The translations under genes and the position numbers were made by a program. A DNA stretch of 18,464 bases from CAWEHQ01 sp051001995 (GTDB lineage: Bacteria; Actinomycetota; Thermoleophilia; Solirubrobacterales; Thermoleophilaceae), in NCBI GenBank assembly GCA_051001995.1, contig JBPCMT010000106.1, positions 1-18,464 on the forward strand. The letters are read 5' to 3'. Each line of letters starts with the position of its first letter. The stretch's first letter is position 1. The notes under the pieces are model-generated. The model was not told where the DNA came from, did no database searches, and saw only the letters and a list, made by a program, of their open reading frames with translations. Of this stretch, positions 7,604-13,501 are shown one piece after another.

Positions 7604-7868
7604 CGTTTCGGCGGCCGCGCGTCGAAGACCTGGTGCGCACCCTTGCCCCCCAGAGGCGCGGACGGATACGTCCCTCCACGGGGCTGCGAGGTTCGGACAC
7701 GGATGTTCGTGGCAGGCAACTTCGTTGCCTGGGAGGCAACTTCGTATCCGTAAACGACAGGCGCCCCAAGCGGCCGCGACTCAAGACGCCGCGAGCCCCT
7801 CGCGTAAGCGCGGCCGCTGGCGGCTGCCCGGCGATCCCGCGACACGAGCTGCCTCGGAAATGGTTTGC
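7604..7868. other. Gene-free stretch with nested and alternative hairpins
   Basis: No convincing coding frame lies here; the open frames are low-complexity shadows. A 12-bp direct repeat AGGCAACTTCGT occurs at 7714-7725 and 7734-7745. Between the copies, GTTGCCT (7724-7730) can pair with AGGCAAC on its left (7714-7720, loop TTC) or on its right (7734-7740, loop GGG). ACGGAT (7699-7704) and ATCCGT (7746-7751) can enclose this module. Downstream, a perfect 10-bp inverted repeat (AGCGGCCGCG 7769-7778, CGCGGCCGCT 7809-7818) encloses a hairpin CGCGAG/CTCGCG (7790-7795, 7799-7804). GGACG/CGTCC (7660-7664, 7669-7673) forms another small hairpin. It may be a small RNA, a long leader or an operator array. 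It matches no RNA family I recognise. Confidence 0.5.
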
Positions 7869-7887
7869 TAGCCTGATATCTAGATAT
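7869..7887 (+). promoter_or_regulatory. Putative -10 box and palindromic operator over the start of the regulator gene
   Basis: TAGCCT at 7869-7874 fits the actinobacterial TANNNT -10 pattern, 11 nt before the ATG at 7886. ATATCTAGATAT at 7876-7887 is a perfect 12-bp palindrome that runs into the start codon. It is strikingly AT-rich against its surroundings. A palindrome at the transcription or translation start of a gene for a DNA-binding protein suggests autorepression. No good -35 box is visible. Confidence 0.5.
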
Positions 7888-8392
7888 GTCACCGCCCAGC
7901 AAGCGCTCTCAGCAAACGGCCGCTCTCTTCGTCCGCATCCCCCTCGCGGAAGCGGAGAAGCTCGATCGAGCGGCCTTCGAGCTCAAGGCTCGCAAGCAGG
8001 ATCTGGTGAGCGGGCTGGTGGCGCGCTACATCGACCCGAGCTCCGCGGCCGGCCTCGACGAGTTGCGCCGCCTGAGCCGTGACACGCCGGCGCCGAGCGG
8101 TGACGACCGGCCGGGATTCGGCTTCGACGACCGCCGCCGGGTCGTGGTCGAGACGGACGCGGACACGATGACCGTCGGCAGGCACACCTTCCGCCCGACC
8201 GAGACGGCGGAGGTTCTGACCCTCACGCAGGTCGCGGACCTCCTCCAGGCAGCGGAGGAAGCCGTCGAAGCGCTCGCCGAGAGCGGCGATCTGCCCGGTC
8301 GCCGCGTCGGGGGCGACTGGCGCTTCGCGCGGAGCGCGATCCTCAAGTGGCTCGCCCGTGGCGACAGCGAGCCCGAAGGGGACGCGGAGTAG
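7886..8392 (+). CDS. Two-domain DNA-binding regulator (ribbon-helix-helix plus excisionase-type HTH) upstream of clpP
   Basis: This 168-residue protein appears to contain two DNA-binding folds. Residues about 13-50 (TAALFVRIPLAEAEKLDRAA onward to VARYID) have the strand-helix-helix pattern of CopG/Arc-type ribbon-helix-helix proteins. Residues about 110-160 (EVLTLTQVADLLQ, then SGDLPGRRVGGDWRFARSAI) match the excisionase/MerR-like HTH_17 fold. A polar linker with a short Val-rich stretch joins them. The stop lies 2 nt before the ATG of clpP, so the two genes are almost certainly one operon. The ATG overlaps a 12-bp palindrome, which suggests self-regulation. The specific target is unknown. 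It could instead be a phage-type excisionase relative, but no integrase is present. Confidence 0.75.
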   Translation: MSPPSKRSQQTAALFVRIPLAEAEKLDRAAFELKARKQDLVSGLVARYIDPSSAAGLDELRRLSRDTPAPSGDDRPGFGFDDRRRVVVETDADTMTVGRHTFRPTETAEVLTLTQVADLLQAAEEAVEALAESGDLPGRRVGGDWRFARSAILKWLARGDSEPEGDAE

Positions 8393-8394
8393 GC

Positions 8395-9003
8395 ATGCCG
8401 CTCGTCCCGATGGTCATCGAGCAGGACTCGCGCGGCGAGCGCTCGTTCGACATCTACTCCCGCCTTCTCCGCGACCGGGTGATCTTCGTCGGCGAGCCGG
8501 TGGACGACCAGGTCGCGAACCTGGTGGTGGCGCAGCTGATCCATCTCGAGTCAGACGATCCCGACAAGGACATCTCTCTCTACGTCAACTCACCGGGCGG
8601 CTCGATGTACGCGGGCCTCGCGATCTACGACGCCATGCAGTACGTAAAGCCGGACGTCCAGACGACCTGCGTCGGGATCGCGATGTCGATGGGCTCGCTG
8701 CTGCTCGCGGGCGGCGCGGCCGGCAAGCGTGCGGCACTGCCCAACAGCCGCATCCTCATCCACCAGCCGTCGGCCGCGTTCGAGGGCCAGTCGAGCGACA
8801 TCGAGATCCACGCGCGCGAGGTGCTGAACCTGCGCGAGCGGGTGGACGAGATCTACGCGCGTCATACCGGTCAGCCGCTCGAGCGGGTGCACGACGACAT
8901 GGAGCGCGACCGCTTCTTCACCGCCGAGGAGGCCGCGGCCTACGGGCTGGTGGACCGCGTGCTGGAGAGCCGCCACGGCTCGAACGGAGCGGGCCGAGCC
9001 TGA
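8395..9003 (+). CDS. clpP: ATP-dependent Clp protease proteolytic subunit ClpP
   Basis: This 202-residue serine protease assembles into the barrel of the Clp protease and degrades unfolded or tagged proteins delivered by ClpX, ClpC or ClpA. The catalytic triad is complete: S98 (GIAMSMGSLLLAGG), H123 (RILIHQPSA) and D172 (MERDRFFTA), matching the E. coli positions. The family hallmarks VNSPGGS and FTAEEAAAYGLVD are present. The ATG at 8395 follows a GGAG with 5-nt spacing and gives the normal family length. A longer open frame upstream adds only a basic shadow segment. There is no tig or clpX neighbour; the gene is instead tied to the upstream DNA-binding regulator. It may thus be one of several ClpP paralogues in this genome, which is an inference. 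Confidence 0.95.
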   Translation: MPLVPMVIEQDSRGERSFDIYSRLLRDRVIFVGEPVDDQVANLVVAQLIHLESDDPDKDISLYVNSPGGSMYAGLAIYDAMQYVKPDVQTTCVGIAMSMGSLLLAGGAAGKRAALPNSRILIHQPSAAFEGQSSDIEIHAREVLNLRERVDEIYARHTGQPLERVHDDMERDRFFTAEEAAAYGLVDRVLESRHGSNGAGRA

Positions 9004-9023
9004 ACGCCTGCGCGCTCGCCACC

Positions 9024-9029
9024 TATCCT
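9024..9029 (+). promoter_or_regulatory. Putative -10 box for a leaderless glutaredoxin transcript
   Basis: TATCCT lies 7 nt before the GTG at 9037, the spacing expected if transcription starts at the start codon. No Shine-Dalgarno sequence is visible. The -35 region is poor (CTGAAC at 9000-9005, spacer 18). Confidence 0.5.
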
Positions 9030-9036
9030 CTGAGCG

Positions 9037-9252
9037 GTGAGTGAGCGCGTCATGTACGTCAAGCCGGGCTGCCCGTACTGCGGCGCGGCGCGGGACGGCC
9101 TGGCCGCAGAGGGCCTCGAGTGGGAGGAGCGCGACGCTACCGCGAACCGCGACTGGCGCGAGGAGCTGTTCGAGCACTCGAACGGATCGGGCGTGGTGCC
9201 GACGATCGTCGGTCCCGACGGCGTGCAGGTCGGCTGGGAGGGCCGCGGCTGA
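9037..9252 (+). CDS. Small glutaredoxin-like protein
   Basis: A 71-residue thioredoxin-fold protein. The redox motif is C12-P-Y-C15 after the first strand (MYVKPGCPYCGAARDGL), and the cis-proline loop is V54-P55-T (GSGVVPTIVGPDGVQVGW). This is the glutaredoxin/mycoredoxin arrangement, so it probably reduces disulfides or mixed thiol adducts in the cytoplasm. The physiological thiol (mycothiol, glutathione or other) cannot be told from the sequence. The GTG at 9037 is preferred because of the TATCCT box; an internal ATG at 9052 would still keep the CPYC motif. It follows clpP by 33 nt but likely has its own promoter. Confidence 0.85.
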   Translation: MSERVMYVKPGCPYCGAARDGLAAEGLEWEERDATANRDWREELFEHSNGSGVVPTIVGPDGVQVGWEGRG

Positions 9253-9265
9253 CGGGTCCACTAGA

Positions 9266-9283
9266 GGCGGCCGGTCGGCCGCC
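9266..9283 (+). terminator. GC-rich hairpin between glutaredoxin gene and thyX-like gene
   Basis: GGCGGCCG (9266-9273) is the exact reverse complement of CGGCCGCC (9276-9283), 13 nt after the glutaredoxin stop. No T-run follows. It may terminate the upstream transcript. It also overlaps the region where a -35 box of the next promoter would lie, so an operator role is possible. Confidence 0.45.
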
Positions 9284-9291
9284 GCTCGCTC

Positions 9292-9297
9292 TACACT
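9292..9297 (+). promoter_or_regulatory. Putative -10 box for the thyX-like/rpe operon
   Basis: TACACT fits TANNNT and lies 9 nt before the ATG at 9307, with no Shine-Dalgarno sequence between. This is consistent with leaderless or near-leaderless transcription. Confidence 0.5.
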
Positions 9298-9306
9298 CGC
9301 CGCCCC

Positions 9307-10899
9307 ATGCCGTACCCCGTCGAGGCCTTCACCGACGACGAGCGTGAGCGCCTCGTCCCCCACTTCACGAACCTCGACCGGCCGGTCTTTGCGCTGGTCA
9401 ACCTCCCCGAGACCGTCAAGGGCGCCCTCTTCGCCCGCTACTCGCGCTACCCGGGCACGCTGCGGCGGCTGTTCCTCGACGAGTTCGCCGACGACGTAGA
9501 CCCCGGCGCCGCGCACGCGTTCGACGGCGCCGAGGGCGAGCGCGCGGCGGCGCTCTACCAGCGCATCTTCCTCGGCTACGGCGACGATTCGGTCGCCCAG
9601 CTTGGCGGCGCCCACGTCGCCTGCGAATGGGTGTCCAACATCGCGACCAAGCTCCTTCAGCGTGGCCGGCTCGCGGCGTACCTGGAGCAGTCCACGCGCT
9701 ACATCGCCTACGACTCGCCGATGCCCGGCGGCGGGTATCGATACTGGCGCGACCCCTCGCTAGGACCCGAGTACGAGCGGGCGATGGACGCCCTCTTCGA
9801 TGCCTATGCCGGCGCGCTCCCGCGCGTCGCGGCCTGGGCCGCCGAGCGCTTCCCGCGCAGCGACGGCGAGCCCGAGGCCGCCCACGCCCGGTCGATCAAG
9901 GCCAAGTCGCTCGACCTGCTGCGCGGGCTGCTGCCCGCGGCGTCGCTTTCGCACGTCGGCATCTTCGCCACCGGACAGGCCTACGAGCAGCTCGTGCTGC
10001 GGCTGTTCGCCTCGCCGCTGCCCGAGGCGCGCGGGCTCGGCGAGATGATCCTCGCGGAGCTGCGGCAGGTGATGCCGAGCTTCGTGGCGCGCGTGGACCG
10101 GCCCGAGCGCGGCGGACAGTGGGTCGAGTACCTGCGGCGCCGGACCGGCGCGGCGGGCCGGATCGCGGCGCGCATGGGGCTCGACCGGGCGACCGCCGCC
10201 GGTGACGCGGACGCGCCGTCGGTGCGGCTGCTGTCGACCGAGGGCTCCGAGGAGGACCTGCTCGCGGCGCTGCTGTTCGAGTCCGCCGCCGCCTCCGAGG
10301 AGGAGGTTCGGCGCGCCCTCGAGATGATCGGACCGGACGAGCGCGCCGAGCTGATCGCCGAGCTCTGCGGCGATCGCGCCAACCGCCGCCATCGTCCCGG
10401 GCGCGGGCTCGAGGCACTCCGCTACCGCTTCGAGGTCGTGTCCGACTACGGGGCCTTCCGCGACCTCCAGCGCCACCGGATGCTCACGATCCAGTGGCAG
10501 TCGCTCACGCCCGACCTCGGCGCCGGCGTCCCCGGCGAGCTCGAGGCGGCCGGCGTGGCCGACGACTACCGTGCGTCGCTCGAGCGCTCGCGCGCGGAGT
10601 ACGAGCGTCTCGCCTCGATCGGCCGCCCCGAGGCGGCCCCCTACGCGCTCTGCCTTGGCTATCGCATCCGCTATGTGCTCGACATGAACGCGCGCGAGGC
10701 CATGCACGTGATCGAGCTGCGCTCGGGCAGGGAGGGGCACCCGTCGTATCGGGCCGTTGCGCACGAGCTGCACGCCCAGATCGCCGGCGTGCACCCCGCC
10801 GTCGCGGCCGCGATCTCGCACGTGGACCGCGACACCGAGCCCCGGCTGGAGCGGATCCTTTCCGAGATCCGCACGCACGCGCGGGCGTCGGTGCGGTGA
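9307..10899 (+). CDS. Tandem-domain FAD-dependent thymidylate synthase (ThyX)-like protein
   Basis: A 530-residue protein made of two ThyX-like halves; a normal ThyX is about 220-270 aa. The ThyX signature is RHRxxSxxxxSxR. The N-half carries R119-G-R with EQSTRY at 127-132, and a second helical block AYEQLVLRLFA followed by LGEMILAELRQVMPSF. The C-half carries R389-H390-R391 with S399 (RHRMLTIQWQS) and NAREAMHVIELR, the ThyX nucleotide-binding block, near residues 461-472. Each half thus keeps a different part of the signature. Family role: methylation of dUMP to dTMP using methylene-tetrahydrofolate, FAD and NADPH. Whether this fused form is a real thymidylate synthase or has another flavin or nucleotide task cannot be decided here. 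The stop overlaps the rpe GTG (GTGA). Confidence 0.82.
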   Translation: MPYPVEAFTDDERERLVPHFTNLDRPVFALVNLPETVKGALFARYSRYPGTLRRLFLDEFADDVDPGAAHAFDGAEGERAAALYQRIFLGYGDDSVAQLGGAHVACEWVSNIATKLLQRGRLAAYLEQSTRYIAYDSPMPGGGYRYWRDPSLGPEYERAMDALFDAYAGALPRVAAWAAERFPRSDGEPEAAHARSIKAKSLDLLRGLLPAASLSHVGIFATGQAYEQLVLRLFASPLPEARGLGEMILAELRQVMPSFVARVDRPERGGQWVEYLRRRTGAAGRIAARMGLDRATAAGDADAPSVRLLSTEGSEEDLLAALLFESAAASEEEVRRALEMIGPDERAELIAELCGDRANRRHRPGRGLEALRYRFEVVSDYGAFRDLQRHRMLTIQWQSLTPDLGAGVPGELEAAGVADDYRASLERSRAEYERLASIGRPEAAPYALCLGYRIRYVLDMNAREAMHVIELRSGREGHPSYRAVAHELHAQIAGVHPAVAAAISHVDRDTEPRLERILSEIRTHARASVR

Positions 10900-11576
10900 C
10901 CGCGGACGCCTTTGAGGGCCGCCGGGTGGCGCCCTCGATCCTGGCCGCCGACTACGCGCGGCTCGGCGCCCAGCTCGACGAGGTGCTCGACGCCGGCGCG
11001 CGGGTGATCCACGTCGACGTCATGGACGGGCACTTCGTGCCGCCGATCACCGTCGGGGCGCTGGTCGTGGACGCGATCAGCGAGCGCGTCCACGCCGCGG
11101 GCGGCGTCCTCGACGTGCACCTGATGATCGAGCACCCCGAGCGCCACGTCGCCGAGTTCGCCGGCGCGGGGGCGGACGCGATCAGCGTGCATTGGGAAGC
11201 CACTCCGCACGTCCACTACACGCTCAAGGTCGTCCGTGAGGCCGGCTGCCGCGCGGGTCTGGCACTCAACCCGGCCACGCCCGCGCACGCGGTCGCGGAG
11301 GTCGCGGACGCCCTCGACCAGGTGCTCTGCATGACGGTCAACCCCGGCTGGGGCGGCCAGCCGTTCATTCCCGAGTCGCCCGGCAAGGTCGCCCGGCTGC
11401 GCGAGCTGCTGCCCGATCTGGTCGCGATCGAGGTCGACGGCGGAATCGACGTCGAGACCGCCCCGCCGTGCGCCGACGCCGGCGCCACGCTGTTCGTGGC
11501 CGGCTCGGCCGTGATGGGCGCGGGTGACCCGGCCGAGGCCTACGCGCGCCTGCGCGAGGCGGCCGGCGCTTCCTAG
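10896..11576 (+). CDS. rpe: Ribulose-phosphate 3-epimerase
   Basis: A 226-residue TIM-barrel enzyme interconverting D-ribulose 5-phosphate and D-xylulose 5-phosphate in the pentose phosphate pathway. Metal and catalytic positions are all present: S14 (APSILAADY), H39 and D41 (HVDVMDGHFVP), H75 (DVHLMIEHP) and D181 (IEVDGGID). The phosphate-binding loops VNPGWGGQPF and VAGSAVMG are also present. The GTG at 10896 overlaps the thyX-like stop by 4 bases and gives a normal family length; no internal ATG before the first motif is plausible. Its stop overlaps the stop of the convergent membrane protein gene, with both stops sharing the bases CTAG. Confidence 0.96.
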   Translation: MTADAFEGRRVAPSILAADYARLGAQLDEVLDAGARVIHVDVMDGHFVPPITVGALVVDAISERVHAAGGVLDVHLMIEHPERHVAEFAGAGADAISVHWEATPHVHYTLKVVREAGCRAGLALNPATPAHAVAEVADALDQVLCMTVNPGWGGQPFIPESPGKVARLRELLPDLVAIEVDGGIDVETAPPCADAGATLFVAGSAVMGAGDPAEAYARLREAAGAS

Positions 11577-12469
11577 CGCCCGCGCCGGCGCTTGCGCGAG
11601 GCGGGCCGGGGGTCCGGGGCGTCGCCCCCATCGCCCGAGGGCTCGGCCTTCTCACCCGATCCGGCCCCCTCGTCGCCCGAGTCCCCGTAGGCGAGCCGCT
11701 GGGCCTTGTCAACACGCGCGGCGCGGTCGGCCTCCATGCGCTGGGCGGCGCCCGGCCACGGCACCGCCTCGACGCGATCCCAGGCCGGCCCGCGCCCGCC
11801 CCCGGGCCAGCGGCCGAGGAAGAGCATGCCGAGCGCGACGAGCCAGAAGAGCTGGATCAGCGTCGCCCCGCCGAGGATCGGGACCGCGATGAACACGCCG
11901 ACCGCCACGCCGATGATTCCGACGAAGCGGCTCAGCAACCCGGCCCGCATGGCGTTCAGCGCAATCAGCAGCACCGCCGCGCCGAGCGCGACGCTGAGCG
12001 CGAAGCGCACGAGCTGGGCGGTGTCCACGGCGCTGGCGGCGACGAGGTCGTCCGCCACCTCCTCGGTCATCGACCCTTCAGCCGCGAAGTCACCCGCCAC
12101 GTCGAGGAGCAGCACCTGCTCGACGATGAGGATTGCCGCGGTCCCCACCGCGGCCGCGATCAGCAGCGGCAGCGCGATCCCCGGGGTCTCCGGGCGGCGC
12201 GCCGTGCTGGCGCGGAAGAGGTAGCCGAGAGGGATCGGCAGCAGCAGGAAGCCAAGCGCGGTCAGCGCCGCTCCGGCGAGGAACGCGGCCGAGGACTCGT
12301 CGGCGGCGGCGAGCAGGCCCGCCCTGCCCTCTCCCGGGGAGCTGATGCTCGAAGCCAGCACGAAGAACGAGATGAACGGCAGCACCCCCGCCGCGAACGC
12401 CGCCGCCGCGGCCACGCGCCCTGCCCGCCGCTCCCACTCGAGCTGGCCGCTCTCTGCGTCCGCGCTCAC
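11573..12469 (-). CDS. Multi-pass membrane protein of unknown function
   Basis: A 298-residue protein with about five or six hydrophobic segments (about 17-41, 62-86, 97-122, 150-171, 182-218). A cytoplasmic-looking C-terminal tail of some 75 residues is rich in Gly, Asp, Glu, Ser and Arg and ends in a basic cluster (RKRRRGR). I recognise no catalytic motif. The GTG start at 12469 overlaps the stop of the upstream 70-aa gene by 4 bases, so it is the last gene of a three-gene operon headed by a CBS-domain protein. A transport or sensory role would fit the partners but nothing in the sequence proves it. Confidence 0.8.
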   Translation of the reverse strand: MSADAESGQLEWERRAGRVAAAAAFAAGVLPFISFFVLASSISSPGEGRAGLLAAADESSAAFLAGAALTALGFLLLPIPLGYLFRASTARRPETPGIALPLLIAAAVGTAAILIVEQVLLLDVAGDFAAEGSMTEEVADDLVAASAVDTAQLVRFALSVALGAAVLLIALNAMRAGLLSRFVGIIGVAVGVFIAVPILGGATLIQLFWLVALGMLFLGRWPGGGRGPAWDRVEAVPWPGAAQRMEADRAARVDKAQRLAYGDSGDEGAGSGEKAEPSGDGGDAPDPRPASRKRRRGR

Positions 12470-12678
12470 GAGCGTCGCTCCCGGGCCGGCGGTCCGCTCG
12501 CGGTCGGCGGCGGCAGGTTGCCGCGCCGCGGCGGGTAGTAGTCGTCCTCGCCGCGCTCGACGAGGCGCGACAGCCGCTCGCCGGCGGCCAGGACGAGGTT
12601 GAGCGCCGGCTCGGCGATCCGAAGGGCGGTCTCGAAGCGGCTGCGGCGGCGCCGCTGCTCGGGGGTGAGCGGAGCCAT
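12466..12678 (-). CDS. 70-aa conserved-looking hypothetical protein between CBS and membrane protein genes
   Basis: A small protein starting MAPLTPEQRRRRSRFETALR and continuing with an amphipathic helical region (IAEPALNLVLAAGERLSRLV), then a Tyr/Pro/Arg tail. Both ends are fixed by translational coupling: its ATG shares a base with the CBS gene stop (TGATG), and its TGA lies inside the GTG of the membrane protein gene (GTGA). That arrangement argues strongly that it is real although short. A longer open frame reaching 13164 in the same phase is a shadow of the CBS gene. Function is unknown; it could be a small membrane-associated partner. Confidence 0.65.
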   Translation of the reverse strand: MAPLTPEQRRRRSRFETALRIAEPALNLVLAAGERLSRLVERGEDDYYPPRRGNLPPPTASGPPARERRS

Positions 12679-13124
12679 CAGCCGCCGCGCTGGTGAAAGA
12701 AGAACTCGGGCAGCGCGGCGCGAGCGACCTCGGCGGTCATCCGCTGGGCGAGCTGGAGGTCGCCGGCGCGGACGGCGAGGTCGTCGATCGTGACGATGCC
12801 CCGCAGCTCGCCGTCCTCGACCACCGGCAGGCGCCGGACGCGGTTCTGCACCATCAGGGCGGCGGCCTCCTCGAGCTCCATGCCGACCTCGCCCGACACC
12901 AGCGGCCGGGTGGCGTGATCGCCCGCGAGCCCGGAGCGGTCGACGCCGTCGGCGACCACCGCCAGCGCCACGTCGCGGTCGGTGATCATGCCGCACGGTC
13001 GCGAGCCGTCCACAACGACGACCGATCCGACGTTGCGGTCGCGCATCAGCTCGGCGACCTGGCCGAGCTTCGCTTCGGTGCCCGCCGTGACCACGGGCTC
13101 GGTCATCACCTCGCCGATCAGCAC
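12678..13124 (-). CDS. CBS-domain pair protein
   Basis: A 148-residue stand-alone Bateman module. The first CBS motif covers about residues 7-58 (MTEPVVTAGTEAKLGQVAEL onward to GMITDRDVALAVV), and the second about 72-126 (RPLVSGEVGMELEEAAALMV onward to LRGIVTIDDLAV). Such pairs bind adenine nucleotides or S-adenosyl compounds and regulate partner proteins; no catalytic domain is attached. GTG at 13124 is the first codon after a TATAGT box with a 7-nt gap, so the mRNA is probably leaderless. It heads an overlapping operon with a 70-aa protein and a membrane protein, which may be the regulated partner (inferred). Confidence 0.9.
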   Translation of the reverse strand: MLIGEVMTEPVVTAGTEAKLGQVAELMRDRNVGSVVVVDGSRPCGMITDRDVALAVVADGVDRSGLAGDHATRPLVSGEVGMELEEAAALMVQNRVRRLPVVEDGELRGIVTIDDLAVRAGDLQLAQRMTAEVARAALPEFFFHQRGG

Positions 13125-13198
13125 GCCCGCGACTATACGAGCCGCCTCGCCGTCGCGGCCCCACGCCCGCGTGGAGCGGCGGGCCGTAGAATCAACGC
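13125..13198. promoter_or_regulatory. Divergent promoter region with central palindrome
   Basis: On the minus strand TATAGT (13137-13132) lies 7 nt before the CBS-gene GTG. On the plus strand TAGAAT (13187-13192) lies 6 nt before the ATG at 13199. Both fit TANNNT and imply leaderless transcripts. Between them CCACG (13161-13165) and CGTGG (13170-13174) form an inverted repeat around CCCG, which could be a shared operator. Confidence 0.55.
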
Positions 13199-13480
13199 AT
13201 GTCCTCAGAGGATCCCTGCGGCGGCCTGTTCGGCGACCCCGACGAGCTGCGGCGGCGGATGGCGGAGTTCGCCGAGCAGATGCAGGGCGCCCAGAAGGTC
13301 GCGTGGGCCGACAACGCGATCAAGCTCGCAGTCGACATGACCGTCGCCGGGATCAACCGGCTGAACCTTCAGGGCAACCCCGAGGAGCAGGCCGCCCAGA
13401 TCCGCGAGGCGATGGGGCGGATCTTCCCGGAGGCCGTGACGCTCGTGCGCGAGGCCCGCGAGGGCTTCGGCACGCAGTAG
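13199..13480 (+). CDS. 93-aa hypothetical protein
   Basis: A small soluble, probably all-helical protein: MSSEDPCGGLFGDPDELRRR, then a heptad-like region (MAEFAEQMQGAQKVAWADNA) and a Glu/Ala/Arg-rich end. I recognise no domain. Support for it being real is the leaderless TAGAAT promoter with a 6-nt gap to the ATG, clean codon use, and a convergent hairpin right after the stop. It is a single-gene unit divergent from the CBS operon, so co-regulation with that operon is possible. Confidence 0.65.
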   Translation: MSSEDPCGGLFGDPDELRRRMAEFAEQMQGAQKVAWADNAIKLAVDMTVAGINRLNLQGNPEEQAAQIREAMGRIFPEAVTLVREAREGFGTQ

Positions 13481-13498
13481 CGCCGGTCGGAACGGCGC
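13480..13498. terminator. Bidirectional hairpin between convergent genes
   Basis: GCGCCG (13480-13485) pairs with CGGCGC (13493-13498) around a 7-nt loop. It lies in the 21 bp between the converging stops of the 93-aa gene and the flippase-like gene. The stem is short and lacks T-runs, so it is tentative. Confidence 0.4.
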
Positions 13499-13501
13499 GC
13501 C

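Noticed and set aside
7572..7902. Two overlapping minus-strand frames of 106 and 104 aa in the intergenic stretch
   Set aside because: They include the terminator and the operator palindrome, have no ribosome site, and their translations lack any domain-like pattern.
12466..13164. 232-aa minus-strand frame covering the CBS gene out of phase
   Set aside because: Only its last 70 codons, after the CBS stop, look real; the rest is an Arg/Gly-rich shadow of the CBS frame.
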